A stretch of 64,000 bases of DNA from G965204755 sp965243415 (GCA_965243415.1 OZ251549.1:124001-188000); one strand, 5' to 3'. Counted from the first letter of the stretch, positions 26,257 through 35,259 are shown. Notes: a model not told the origin generated them from the sequence alone. Numbers and translations: made by a program.

Positions 26257-26871
26257 TCAGACCTCCGGCGGCGCCGACTCGGACGGGCGCCCCTCGCGAC
26301 TCCCGCCCGGCCTCCCGGCGACGAATACCGCGACCAGACCGGTCAGGGTCGTCGCACCGAGGATCGCGGCCACGACCGGATAGCCGAGATACACGGCGAA
26401 CCCCGCCACTCCCAGCGCGCCCAGGGCCACGGCCAGTCCGCAGAGTTGGCCGCGGCGCAGGGTTCCGAGAGCCGCTTCCGCCCGGGACACCCGTCGCCCC
26501 TGTTCCTGTTCCTGCGCCTGTTCCGCGAGGGCCAGGATCCGTTCGCCGGCGCCGGGAACCACCTCTTCGCAGCGGCGCAGCAGTTCGAGCGAAGGGAGCG
26601 GGCCGGGAAACGATTCGTCGGGAAACGGCTCGCCGGAGGACTCCGCCGCGGGCGCTCCGCCTTCCTCCGCTTCCCACCGGGCGACGGCGGCGCCCAGGTA
26701 CCGTTCCAAGTTGGCGCGGTACCGGGCGAACGCCTCGTCCGCAGTCTGCGACGGAACGAGTTCGTGGAAACGACTCCGCGGCGGAGCGATCTCCAGGATG
26801 CTGCCGACGCCGCGAAGGAAGAGATCCCGCGGACGGGGAGCGGGCCGGCGAGCGGAGAACATCGAATCCAC
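26257..26871 (-). CDS. DUF2335 membrane protein
   Basis: 204 residues. The motif block LPSLELLRRCEEVVPGAGERILALAEQAQEQEQ followed by two closely spaced transmembrane helices (about 143-160 and 165-182, AVALGALGVAGFAVYLGYPV) is the signature of DUF2335, small membrane proteins of unknown role often found in mobile or defence contexts. The N-terminal 100 residues are acidic and less conserved. Start is GTG at 26869-26871, 4 bp after a TAATCT hexamer, while the ATG three codons later is 13 bp away, so the start is uncertain by three residues. Same direction as the ATPases, 127 bp upstream of paralogue B. Confidence 0.75.
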   Translation of the reverse strand: MDSMFSARRPAPRPRDLFLRGVGSILEIAPPRSRFHELVPSQTADEAFARYRANLERYLGAAVARWEAEEGGAPAAESSGEPFPDESFPGPLPSLELLRRCEEVVPGAGERILALAEQAQEQEQGRRVSRAEAALGTLRRGQLCGLAVALGALGVAGFAVYLGYPVVAAILGATTLTGLVAVFVAGRPGGSREGRPSESAPPEV

Positions 26872-26910
26872 GGGCAGATTACTCCCGGGCGCGAGACCGC
26901 CCGCAGCCGG

Positions 26911-27681
26911 TCATTCCCGATGGTCGGCGGCGCGGGACACCAGGTCTTCGAAGAGGCGCTGGTCGGGGCCGGCGGGCAGCCGCTCCGGGTGCCACTGCAC
27001 CGCGAGCGCCGACCAGGGCGCCCCGTTCCCGCCCTCGTACTCCAGACCCTCCACGGTGCCGTCCGGCGCTTCGGCGGTGGCGCGGAGGCCGGCCCCCAAC
27101 CGGTCCACCGCCTGGTGATGGATGCTGTTGACCACCAGTTCGCCGGCGCCCAGCAGCCGCGCCAGCCGGGTGCCGGGGAAGAGCCGCACCGGATGCCGGT
27201 AGCCGACCGCTTCGGCGGGCACCTCCGAGATCGGCGGGTGGGTCGGCGTCCCGCAGATGTCCTGGCGGAGGGTGCCGCCGAGGGCCACATTGAGCACCTG
27301 CATCCCCCGGCAGATGCCGAAGAAGGGTTTCCCGGCGTCCCGGGCGGCGGCCACCAGGGCGAGATCCCACGCGTCTTCCGCCGGGTCGAGGTCGAGGCTC
27401 ACTCCTTCGTCGGTCTCGGTATAGACCGAAGGGCAGATGTCGCCGCCGCCGGTGAGGACGAGCCCGTCGAGCATCGCCGCCGCTTCCGCCGCCGCCGCCA
27501 GCGGGGCCGGAGGAAGGATCACCGGGAGGCCCCCGGCGCGGCGCACCCGGTCCACATACTCCTCGGCGAGGGTGAAGAGTTGTTCCGGGTCGCCGACCTG
27601 GGTCCGCACCGGGCGCTTCCAGGAAGTGAGGCCGATGCGGGGGCGGCCGGCGCGCGCGCCGCTCACGATCGGTCCGGTCAC
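26911..27681 (-). CDS. Gamma-glutamyl-gamma-aminobutyrate hydrolase-like class I glutamine amidotransferase
   Basis: 256 residues. The nucleophile elbow GKPFFGICRGMQVLNVALGG contains the catalytic cysteine, and the His-Glu pair is in VQWHPERL, as in PuuD-type peptidase C26 enzymes. The LVLTGGGDICPSVY segment is typical. It should hydrolyse gamma-glutamyl amide bonds in the cytoplasm. The substrate is unknown. The GTG start (27679-27681) overlaps the stop of the upstream FAH gene (GTGA), so the two are coupled. A second GTG 15 bp later (27666) is possible. Confidence 0.88.
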   Translation of the reverse strand: MTGPIVSGARAGRPRIGLTSWKRPVRTQVGDPEQLFTLAEEYVDRVRRAGGLPVILPPAPLAAAAEAAAMLDGLVLTGGGDICPSVYTETDEGVSLDLDPAEDAWDLALVAAARDAGKPFFGICRGMQVLNVALGGTLRQDICGTPTHPPISEVPAEAVGYRHPVRLFPGTRLARLLGAGELVVNSIHHQAVDRLGAGLRATAEAPDGTVEGLEYEGGNGAPWSALAVQWHPERLPAGPDQRLFEDLVSRAADHRE

Positions 27682-28460
27682 GATCGTTCCGGCCGGGGCG
27701 GGCGCCGGCCGCGGAACTCCCAGTCGCCGCCGAGGGCGGTGGAGCGCACTTCCTCGGACTCGGTCGGCTGGGCGCCGAACGCCGCCGGGAGGCCGGGGCC
27801 GCGCTCCACGACCGGGTTCCGCAGCCGGCCCAGACCCTCGACCTCGACGACCACTTCCGCGCCGGGCTCCACCGGGCGGGAACCGGCCGGGGTGCCGGTG
27901 AACACCAGGTCGCCGGGGAAGAGGGTGTGGGTGCGGGAGAGGTCGGCGACCAGGTAGTGCGGGTCCCACCGCATCTCGTCGGTGTTCCCGGACTGGCGGA
28001 CTTCGCCGTCCACCAGGGTGCGGAGGGCGCGGCCGCGGAAGTCCCAGTCCCGGACGACCCGGGGGAGCACCGGACAGAGGGTGTCCGCGCCCTTCACCCG
28101 GAGCATCGAGCCGGCGTCGGTGTCGCGGAAGTCGTGGAGGCCGAAGTCGTTGCCCACGGTGTAACCGGCGATGAAGCGGCCGGCGTCCTCCGGCTGCAGG
28201 TGGCGGACGCCGCGAAGTTCGTCCGGGGCGTCCGGAACGGCGGCGGGCGCCTCGGCGTCGGGGCCGATGACCGCCACGATCTCGCCTTCGTAATTCAGGT
28301 ATCGGCAGCCCGGCGGGCGCACCACCGCTTCCCCGTCGCCGACGAGGGCGCTCGGCGGTTTCATGAAGTAGGTCGGGGCCGCCGGCAGGCGGGCGCCGAA
28401 CTCGCGCACCCGGCTCTCGTAGTTGAGATGGACGCAGAGGATCTTGCTCGGGGACCGCAT
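27678..28460 (-). CDS. Fumarylacetoacetate hydrolase-family protein
   Basis: 260 residues. Metal ligands of the FAH fold appear in NYEGEIVAVIG and in the GNDFGLHDF region, and DLVFTGTPAG is the family's conserved strand-turn. Members cleave C-C bonds of acylpyruvates or hydrate 2-oxo-dienoates in aromatic or amino-acid breakdown. No closer assignment is possible. It is divergent from the P450 gene with 42 bp between starts and coupled to the downstream amidotransferase. The pair with a P450 suggests a small catabolic module inside the accessory region. Confidence 0.88.
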   Translation of the reverse strand: MRSPSKILCVHLNYESRVREFGARLPAAPTYFMKPPSALVGDGEAVVRPPGCRYLNYEGEIVAVIGPDAEAPAAVPDAPDELRGVRHLQPEDAGRFIAGYTVGNDFGLHDFRDTDAGSMLRVKGADTLCPVLPRVVRDWDFRGRALRTLVDGEVRQSGNTDEMRWDPHYLVADLSRTHTLFPGDLVFTGTPAGSRPVEPGAEVVVEVEGLGRLRNPVVERGPGLPAAFGAQPTESEEVRSTALGGDWEFRGRRPPRPERS

Positions 28461-28475
28461 GGCGGAAGCGGTGAG

Positions 28476-28483
28476 ACTATAAG
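28476..28483. promoter_or_regulatory. Shared A/T-rich promoter island between FAH and P450 genes
   Basis: ACTATAAG reads as TATAAG on plus, 19 bp before the P450 GTG, and TATAGT on minus, 15 bp before the FAH ATG. It is the only A/T-rich spot in the 42-bp intergenic gap, so both promoters probably overlap here. Confidence 0.45.
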
Positions 28484-28502
28484 CCGCGTCCCCCGCCCTC
28501 TC

Positions 28503-29765
28503 GTGAAGCCCCCCGCCGCCGCGTCTCCCGCCTACGCCGCCGTCGTTTCCCACGACACCTACACCGAGGGAGTCCCCTGGGAACTCTTCGCCCGGATGCG
28601 CGCCGAGGGCCGGCCGGTATGGGTGGAAGAGCCGGACGGCGCCGGGTTCTGGGCGCTGACCCGGTACCGGCAGGTCTTCCGGGCCGGGACGACGCCGGCG
28701 GACTTCTCCTGCGCTTCGGGGATCCGGCTGGAGCGGCTGGACGCGGAGGAACTCGAAGCGCGGCGCACCATGATGGAGTACGACGGAGCGGAGCACGCCC
28801 GGCTGCGCCGCCTGGTGGGGGCCGGGTTCTCGCGGAAAGCGATCGCGGCGCGGGAAGAGGCGGTGCGCCGGCTGGCGGCGGAGGTGGTGGAGCGCGCCCG
28901 GGCCGAAGGAGAGGTGGACTTCGTGGAGACGGTGGCGCGGGAACTCCCGATCCGGATGCTCTGCCGGATCCTCGGGGTTCCGGAAGCGGACGCCGGGGAA
29001 CTGGTGGAGTGGGGCGACGCGCTGATCTCGAACGCCGACCCGGAGTACTCGCTGGCGGTGGTGGATCAGGAAGACACCGAGGCGTTCCGGCTGCTCCCCT
29101 TCCGCAGCCCGGCCGCCCGGTCGGTGTTCGAGTACGCGAAGCGGGCGCGGGCGGAGCGGCTCCGGCGCCCGACCGACGATGTCCTCTCCGGGATGCTGAC
29201 CGCGGCAACCGGCGACCGGCCGCTCAGCGAACTGGAATTCCAGAACTTCTTCCTCCTGCTGGTGGTGGCCGGGAACGAGACCACCCGGCACACGCTGACC
29301 CTGGGGCTGGAGGCGCTCCTCGCCCACCCGGAGGCGTTCCGGGAGTTGGCGGAGGGGCGCGAGGAGCGGGGGCTTCTCGAATCGGCGGTCGAGGAGATCC
29401 TGCGCTGGACCTCGGTGACCATGCACTTCCGGCGCACGCTCACCCGGGACCTGGACTTCGACGGCGCCCGGATGCGCCGGGGCGACCGGGCGGTGCTCTT
29501 CTACATCGCGGCGAACCGCGACGAGGAGGTGTTCCCCGAACCGGACTCGTTCGACCTCCGGCGGGAACCGAACCCGCACCTGGCGTTCGGCGCAGGGCGG
29601 CACTTCTGCCTGGGGGCCTGGCTGGCGCGGCTGGAAGTGCGGGTGACCCTGCAGGAGTTGCTGCGCCGGGTGCGCGCGGTGGAGCCGCTGGGCCCGCCGG
29701 TGCGCCTCCGCTCCAACTTCATCCACGGGGTGAAGCACTACCCGGTCCGACTCCTTCCCCGCTGA
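28503..29765 (+). CDS. Cytochrome P450
   Basis: 420 residues, normal for a soluble bacterial P450. The oxygen-binding I-helix motif is VVAGNETTRHTL, the K-helix ExxR is in SAVEEILRWTSV, the PERF-like region is PDSFDLRRE, and the haem-binding loop FGAGRHFCLGAWLARLE contains the cysteine ligand. It hydroxylates or otherwise oxidises a hydrophobic compound with electrons from a ferredoxin partner not encoded nearby. The substrate is unknown; the helix motif pattern resembles the CYP125/142 or CYP107-like groups only loosely. The GTG start follows the shared promoter. Two degenerate copies of its 3' end lie downstream. Confidence 0.93.
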   Translation: MKPPAAASPAYAAVVSHDTYTEGVPWELFARMRAEGRPVWVEEPDGAGFWALTRYRQVFRAGTTPADFSCASGIRLERLDAEELEARRTMMEYDGAEHARLRRLVGAGFSRKAIAAREEAVRRLAAEVVERARAEGEVDFVETVARELPIRMLCRILGVPEADAGELVEWGDALISNADPEYSLAVVDQEDTEAFRLLPFRSPAARSVFEYAKRARAERLRRPTDDVLSGMLTAATGDRPLSELEFQNFFLLLVVAGNETTRHTLTLGLEALLAHPEAFRELAEGREERGLLESAVEEILRWTSVTMHFRRTLTRDLDFDGARMRRGDRAVLFYIAANRDEEVFPEPDSFDLRREPNPHLAFGAGRHFCLGAWLARLEVRVTLQELLRRVRAVEPLGPPVRLRSNFIHGVKHYPVRLLPR

Positions 29766-29849
29766 ACCGGCCGCCGGGCCGACGCGGTCGGGAACCGGCG
29801 AGTCGGGGATCCCGGAGGAGGCCGCGGCCTCAGCCGCCCGGCCCGGGCG

Positions 29850-30306
29850 GTGCGCCGGCGCTCCCGCTTCATCCACGGGGTCGAGCACTACCCGGTCCGG
29901 CCCCTTCCCCGCCGAGGGCCCCGGGCCGACACGCTCCGGCGGTCGGGAACGGGCGAGGGAGGGAGCCTGGTCGGGCGGTTCTGCCGGCCCCGGGCCGGGA
30001 TCCCCGGAGCGAACCGGGGCTCGCCGCGCCGGCGTCGTCGGGAGGCAGGAGCGAATCCGGCAGGCAGTCCGGGAGTTCCGATCGCGCCGGACTCGTTCGA
30101 TCTCAGGCCGGCAACCGAACCGGCATCCGGCGCCGGGCGGGCACCTCTGCCCGGGAGCCCGGCCGGCGCGGACGGAAGTACGGGGGACCGGGCCGGAGTC
30201 GCCGCGCCGGGTGCGGGCGGCGGCGCTGCCGGGCCCGCCGGTGCGCCTCCGCTCCCGCTTCATCGCGGGGGTGGAGCATGGTGCGGTCCGACCGGTTCCC
30301 CGCCGG
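29850..30306 (+). pseudogene. Two degenerate tandem copies of the P450 3' end
   Basis: The last 66 bp of the P450 gene (29700-29765) recur at 29850-29915 and again at 30241-30306, with substitutions (TTCATCCACGGGGT and TTCATCGCGGGGGT). The second copy extends further back: from 30088 it follows the P450 sequence from codons for PDSFDLRRE through the haem loop, but the FGAGRHFC segment is shifted and the cysteine context lost. The downstream flank (CGGTCGGGAAC...) is also repeated. No functional product is expected. No gene is supported from 29766 to 30378. Confidence 0.75.
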
Positions 30307-30378
30307 GCGATCCGCGCAACCGGACGGGAAACGAGCGGAGGGCCGGAGCGTGGCGGGAGGGGAGCCGCGGCCGCGTCC

Positions 30379-31422
30379 TCAGTCGCCCGTCGTTCCCGGC
30401 GTCTCCGCCCAGAGGGAACCCGGTCTCGGCATGTCGGCGTCGGCCTTCGGCGGGGAGTCCAGCAGTTCCCGCAACTCCTCCGGCGTTCCCGGGTCCGGCC
30501 AGCGGCGCGCGCCCCGCTGCCGCAGCGCTTCGGCGGCGACGCCGGCTTCGCCCCCGCCGCCGGGGCGGACATAGACCGGGGCGGCCTTCGAGCGTTCGAG
30601 CTGTTCGACGGCGCCGGCCCAGGTCCCGCCCCGGCCGGGCTCGGCGTTGACCACCAGGGCAGCGTCGGCGAGCGCGTAGATCCACTTGTTGCGCTGCATG
30701 GCCAGGCCGATGTGGAAGGGGGCCGCCGGATCGCTGGAAGAGAGCAGCGCCAGCCGGCCCGCCCGCAGCGCCTCCCGGTGCTGCCGCTGCGTCGCCGCCC
30801 GTTCGAGGCCGTCCGCGAGCACTTCGACGGCCGAGCCCCCGGCGTCGAGAGCGCCGAACACCGCGGCGCGGTCCACCCCCCGGGCGCCGCCGGAGATCAG
30901 CGGGCGTCCCGCCGCCGCCGCCAGGGCTCCCGCCCGCCGGGCGTAGGCGACGAGGGGCTCGGAGACCCTCCGGGAGCCCACCACCGCCAGGCCGCCGCCC
31001 TCCGGGAGCGCCGCCTCGCCGCATCCGTAGAGGACCGGCGGCGCGGCCGGGCCCAGCCGCTGCCGCAGGCGTTCGGGGTACCCGGGGTCGCCGGCGCTGC
31101 GGACCCAGATCGCCCGCGCCCGCCAGCTCTCCACCGACTGGGAGAGCAGGAAACCGCGCGCCAGCAGGGCTTCCAGCCGCCCCGGATCGAGGGCGGCCCC
31201 GCACTCCCGCGCCACCCCGGCGGCGCCGGCCTCCAGCAGGTCCGCCGGCCCCCGGTTCCCGGCCCGGAGGCGGGCGGCCAAGTCGCGGTACTCGCCGGGG
31301 GCGAGCGGTTTCGGCGTCCGGTCGTCCCCGGCGTCGTCGGAAGCCGAGGCGGTCCGACCGGCGAGCAGCGGAGCGGTCAACAGCAGGATCGCCTGCGTGT
31401 CCGGCGAGAGGGCGAAACTCAT
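30379..31422 (-). CDS. DprA-like Rossmann-fold protein coupled to a helicase
   Basis: 347 residues. The core GLAVVGSRRVSEPLVAYARR, then RPLISGGARGVDRAAV and ADAALVVNAEPGRGG, is the DprA/Smf Rossmann fold (about residues 150-300). Classical DprA loads RecA on incoming single-stranded DNA. Here the N-terminal region (about 1-140) is helical and differs from the standard SAM domain. The ATG overlaps the helicase stop (ATGA), so the two proteins are made together. Helicase/PRTase plus DprA-like pairs are found outside competence operons and have been proposed as conflict or defence modules, and I favour that reading. Confidence 0.8.
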   Translation of the reverse strand: MSFALSPDTQAILLLTAPLLAGRTASASDDAGDDRTPKPLAPGEYRDLAARLRAGNRGPADLLEAGAAGVARECGAALDPGRLEALLARGFLLSQSVESWRARAIWVRSAGDPGYPERLRQRLGPAAPPVLYGCGEAALPEGGGLAVVGSRRVSEPLVAYARRAGALAAAAGRPLISGGARGVDRAAVFGALDAGGSAVEVLADGLERAATQRQHREALRAGRLALLSSSDPAAPFHIGLAMQRNKWIYALADAALVVNAEPGRGGTWAGAVEQLERSKAAPVYVRPGGGGEAGVAAEALRQRGARRWPDPGTPEELRELLDSPPKADADMPRPGSLWAETPGTTGD

Positions 31423-33494
31423 CGGCGGCGGCCGGTGGAGGCCAGGGCCAGGGGCCGGACCGGGCCGCTGCCGCGCGTCCGCAGCAACCACGCAGCGACG
31501 GTCAGGGTCCAGCCGGAGTCGGTGAGGTCGTCCACCAACAGCACCGGCCCGGCGAGCGGCGGCCGGGCCGCGGAGACCGTGAACGCCCCGTCCACATTGC
31601 GCGCCTGCTGGACGCCGTTCGCCCGGGTCTTCTGTTCGGGGCGGACTTCGGCGCACTCCAGGACCGGGCGGAACGGCAGGCCCAACGCCTCCGCCAGCGA
31701 TTCGGCGAACCCGGGAACCAGGCGCGGGCGGCGCGGGGAGGGGATCGCGGTCACCCACTCCGGGGGCGGGGTCGGCTTCCAGCGAGCCAGTTGCGCGGCG
31801 GCGGCCGCCACCAGGTCGGCGGAGAACCGCCCCTCCCGGTTCTTGCCCGCGCGAACCAGTCGGCCCCACCCGCCGTCGCCCCAGACGGCGAGCGCCCGGC
31901 CCGGTTCGGCGCGGAGTTCGGCGGGGATCACGCCCCGGACGCCGTAGCCGGGAAGCCCGCCCCGGGGCCAGCGCAGCCGGGGGGCGAGAGAGAGCGCCGC
32001 GCCGCGCAGGAATTCGACCGCCTGCTGCTCCGGTTCCCGCGGCACTTCCACCGGCAACGCCGGCAGCGGGGAAGGGCGCACCGCCCCCGGATCCCCGTCG
32101 AGCGCCCGGACCAGGAACTCCATGTGCCCCGATTCGAGGTCCACATACTCCTGCATCTGGCGCTGTTCCGCGCGGCGCAAGGCGGTCAGTCGTTCGGCCC
32201 GCTCCCAGAACTCGCCGCCCAATTCCGCGGCGGTGAGTTGCCACTTCGTCCCCTGTTTCACGACCGGCGCCGGGGATTCGAGGGAAAGGAGCTCCAGGGT
32301 CTTGGCGATGCGCCCCTGGCTGAGATTCAGCGCGCCGAGCAGTTGCGGGAGCGAGAGTCCCTCCGGGGCGGCTTCGAGCGCCCGGATCACCTGCTCCGCT
32401 TCCTCCCGGGTGGGGAAGGCCCCGGTGATGAAGTAGTCGGTGATGTCCGTCTCCTCTTCGCCGCTCAGCAGGACGCCGTAGGCGGTATCGAGGGCGCGGC
32501 CGGCGCGGCCCACCTGCTGGTAGTAGGCGACGACGGAGCCGGGCGTCTGGTAGTGGATGACGAAACCCAGGTCCGGTTTGTCGAAACCCATTCCCAGGGC
32601 GGTGGTGGCGACGAGCGCCTTGACCCGGTTCTCGAGCAGGGCGTTCTCCAACGCTTCCAGGTCTTCCGAGTCCGCCGTGTAGGCGCGCACCGGCAGACCG
32701 CGCGACCGCAGCCACTCGGCCACCCGTTCGGCGTCGCGGACGGTGAGCGTGTAGATGATGCCGTGGCCGGGCAACTCCGGCAGCCGGGCCGCGAGCCACG
32801 CCAGGCGTTCCGACTGCCGGGGCAGGCGGATGGTCTGCAGCCGCAGCGAGGGGCGGTCGAGGTCGCCGCGCGAAACGGCGAGGTTCGGCCCCATGGCAGT
32901 CGTCAGATCGGCCATCACCCGATCGTTCGCGGTCGCCGTGGTGGCGAGCAGGCGCAGGTTCGGCGGCAGACTGCGGGCGATACGTTCGATGAGCCGGTAG
33001 TGCGGCCGGAAGTCGTGCCCCCAATCCGAAATGCAGTGCGCTTCGTCTATGACCAGCAGGCTGATGCGGCCGGCGATCCGGGCCAGGACCTCGGCGCGGA
33101 AACGCTCGTTGGCGAGACGTTCCGGCGAGATGAGCAGGAGGTCCGCTTCGTCGCGCCGCAGTTGCGCCTCCGTTTCGTCCCATTCCTCCTCGTTGTCGGA
33201 GGCGATCCGGAGCGCCCGGAGGCCCATGCGTCCGGCGGCGGCGATCTGGTTCCGCATCAGGGCGAGGAGCGGCGAGACCAGGAGCGCCGGACCGGCCCCG
33301 GCGTCGCGCAGCATCTTCGCCGCGATGAAATAGACGAAACTCTTGCCCCAGCCGGTCTTCTGCACCACCAGCAGCCGCCCCTGCCCTTCGACCACCCGGC
33401 GGATGGCCGATTCCTGTCCTTCGCGGAAGCCGGCGCCCGGCAGGTTCGCCCCGGCCCGCAGCAGTTCCAGCGCGCGCCCCCGGTCGTACTTCAC
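31419..33494 (-). CDS. RecQ-like DNA helicase fused to a phosphoribosyltransferase domain
   Basis: 691 residues. Helicase motifs: QKTGWGKSFVYFI (Walker A), LLVSPLLALMRNQ (Ia), VIDEAHCISDWGHDFRPHY (II/DEAH and the RecQ aromatic-rich loop), LATTATAN (III), ATTALGMGFDKPDL and YYQQVGRAGR (V, VI). It unwinds DNA 3'-5'. No HRDC or zinc-binding RecQ-Ct is obvious. A winged-helix-like segment lies around 375-425. The last 120 residues form a ComF-like phosphoribosyltransferase with the PRPP motif VLLVDDLTDSGWT. The fusion is known for helicases beside DprA-like genes. It is translationally coupled to the downstream DprA-like gene. Confidence 0.88.
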   Translation of the reverse strand: MKYDRGRALELLRAGANLPGAGFREGQESAIRRVVEGQGRLLVVQKTGWGKSFVYFIAAKMLRDAGAGPALLVSPLLALMRNQIAAAGRMGLRALRIASDNEEEWDETEAQLRRDEADLLLISPERLANERFRAEVLARIAGRISLLVIDEAHCISDWGHDFRPHYRLIERIARSLPPNLRLLATTATANDRVMADLTTAMGPNLAVSRGDLDRPSLRLQTIRLPRQSERLAWLAARLPELPGHGIIYTLTVRDAERVAEWLRSRGLPVRAYTADSEDLEALENALLENRVKALVATTALGMGFDKPDLGFVIHYQTPGSVVAYYQQVGRAGRALDTAYGVLLSGEEETDITDYFITGAFPTREEAEQVIRALEAAPEGLSLPQLLGALNLSQGRIAKTLELLSLESPAPVVKQGTKWQLTAAELGGEFWERAERLTALRRAEQRQMQEYVDLESGHMEFLVRALDGDPGAVRPSPLPALPVEVPREPEQQAVEFLRGAALSLAPRLRWPRGGLPGYGVRGVIPAELRAEPGRALAVWGDGGWGRLVRAGKNREGRFSADLVAAAAAQLARWKPTPPPEWVTAIPSPRRPRLVPGFAESLAEALGLPFRPVLECAEVRPEQKTRANGVQQARNVDGAFTVSAARPPLAGPVLLVDDLTDSGWTLTVAAWLLRTRGSGPVRPLALASTGRRR

Positions 33495-33586
33495 GCCGCC
33501 GCTCCGTTCGGCCGGCGCTGCCGCGGCGGGCGCCGCCGGGAAACGAGCGCGCCGCCCGGGCCCGCGTTACGAAGCAACGGGAGGGA

Positions 33587-34216
33587 TCAGAGGCTCCGCA
33601 GGAACGCCCGCAGGTCGTCGAGCGCCCGATGCTCGAACGGCCAGTAGTTCTTCTGCGCCGCCACGCCGACGGAAACCTCCGGATGATCCCGGGTCGCGAT
33701 CCAGGCATGCGCCCGCGACTTGTGCGGATTGCGCACCGCCCGGCCCCGCTCCTTTTCGACACAGCGGAGGAACTCCTCCACGCAGCGCTGTTCGGGCTCT
33801 TCCTCCACGGTGCGGTTCAGAAGGGTCTCGAGCATCCCGCCATCGCCCCCGAGGATGAACACCGTGACGTCCGGGGCGCCGGCGACCCGACGGCCGAGTT
33901 CGTCGGGCACCGGAAGCGCGGCTTTCGCCAGAGCCCCCTGCACGCTGCGGAAAGCGTCGGCGCTCTTTCCTTCAGCGTCCCGCAGGATACCGATGCCGTC
34001 CACGGTCTCGAAACTCGCCGATCCCTGGAGGGCTGCCAAGAAATCCCCGAGTTGTGTGATCCCGCCGAAGTTCTGGACCTCGATATCGCTGCGGCCCAGC
34101 CGGGTGAGAAACGCCTCCACGAAATTGCGTTGATCGTTTCCCTCGACCAGCAGTTGAAGACGCTTCGTGATGCGAATGGGCCCGTCGGCGCCATCGAACC
34201 GGCCGATGGGAGTCAT
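33587..34216 (-). CDS. DUF3226 TOPRIM-like protein
   Basis: 209 residues. The N-terminal glutamate motif LQLLVEGNDQRNFVEAFL and the later VTVFILGGDGGMLETLL are the paired TOPRIM elements of DUF3226. The C-terminus contains the conserved HAWIATRD...GVAAQKNYWPF block. TOPRIM domains of this sort are metal-dependent nucleases. The ATG overlaps the ATPase stop (ATGA), so they form a two-gene unit in which ATPase and TOPRIM activities, fused in OLD proteins, are on separate chains. Confidence 0.82.
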   Translation of the reverse strand: MTPIGRFDGADGPIRITKRLQLLVEGNDQRNFVEAFLTRLGRSDIEVQNFGGITQLGDFLAALQGSASFETVDGIGILRDAEGKSADAFRSVQGALAKAALPVPDELGRRVAGAPDVTVFILGGDGGMLETLLNRTVEEEPEQRCVEEFLRCVEKERGRAVRNPHKSRAHAWIATRDHPEVSVGVAAQKNYWPFEHRALDDLRAFLRSL

Positions 34217-35259
34217 CGCATCTCGAACCCGAACTTGAAGGTCCCGGAAAGCGCCTCCGGCGAGTAGCGGACGACCGGACGACTCGGCACATGACCCTGG
34301 AGGCGGTACGCGCAGAGGTCGTCGGGCGACAGCGCCTCGTGCGCGGCCTGGAGGCACTCGATGCTGTGCGTCGTCGCGAAGATCTGCGTGCGGAATTCCC
34401 GGGAGGCCCGATCCAGCGCCTTCCAGGCCTCGACGAGGACCGAATGGTGGAGGCCGTTGTCCACTTCGTCGTAGAGCACGATACCGTCTTCCCGTCCGGG
34501 CATGGCGAGAAGGAACTGGGTCATCCGGACCAGTCCCTCCCCGGCCACGCCCAAGGGAAGCGTCTCGGCAAGACCCATGTCGCACCAGATCATCGGTCGT
34601 CCGCTCGCGGTACCGGTTTCGATGCTCTGCAGCCGGGGAGCGATCCGGCGCAGGGATTCGCGCACGATCCCGTCGCGCTTCGTCCGCTTCAGTTCACTGA
34701 GCGCCTCGGCCCAATCCTCCGCCTCGCTCGACCGGATGTCGACGAAGGCGCAGGGTATGGGCACGCCCTCGGTGTCGGGCTCGTCGAAGAGCATCCGGTC
34801 CCGGCCCAGTTGGATGACGCCGACTTCCGGGAGAGCATTCCGCTCACAGCGGAATTCGAGGACGGACTTCTCCGCGAGTCCGTCGCGGATCGGCGGAGCG
34901 TCCTCACCCGGATCCACGGCCGTCCGCGCGTGGTTTCCGGAACGGATCGAAAGCGAAACCTGCCCGGCGTCGGTCTCCCCCTCGATCTCGATGGCCCGAT
35001 CGGCCTGCAGGCGCCAGAACAGTTGCCGCCACAGGGTGTCCCGGATGGCTCTCTCCGACCGGGCGTAACTCAGAGGTCGAGAGTCCAGGATGCCCTGGGA
35101 AAACCGAACCCGGGCGCCGGCGGACAGGAGCGCGAGTGCCTCCAGGACGCTGGTCTTGCCCGAGTCGTTCCGTCCCACGATCAGGTTGATCCGGCCCAGG
35201 CCGGTCAGTTCCAGGTCCTCGATCCCGCGGAACCGGCGAATGCGGCAACGGGACAACAC
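34213..35259 (-). CDS. SMC/OLD-like AAA_21 ATPase
   Basis: 348 residues. Walker A is LIVGRNDSGKTSVLEAL (about 25-41), Walker B GIVLYDEVDNGLHHSV (about 261-276), the signature region GVAGEGLVRM, and the H-loop IFATTHSIECL, all characteristic of ABC-type AAA_21/AAA_15 ATPases of the RecF/OLD group. It starts at a GTG. With the coupled DUF3226 gene it resembles split versions of OLD/Gabija-like defence pairs. The trigger and target are unknown. Confidence 0.85.
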   Translation of the reverse strand: MLSRCRIRRFRGIEDLELTGLGRINLIVGRNDSGKTSVLEALALLSAGARVRFSQGILDSRPLSYARSERAIRDTLWRQLFWRLQADRAIEIEGETDAGQVSLSIRSGNHARTAVDPGEDAPPIRDGLAEKSVLEFRCERNALPEVGVIQLGRDRMLFDEPDTEGVPIPCAFVDIRSSEAEDWAEALSELKRTKRDGIVRESLRRIAPRLQSIETGTASGRPMIWCDMGLAETLPLGVAGEGLVRMTQFLLAMPGREDGIVLYDEVDNGLHHSVLVEAWKALDRASREFRTQIFATTHSIECLQAAHEALSPDDLCAYRLQGHVPSRPVVRYSPEALSGTFKFGFEMR

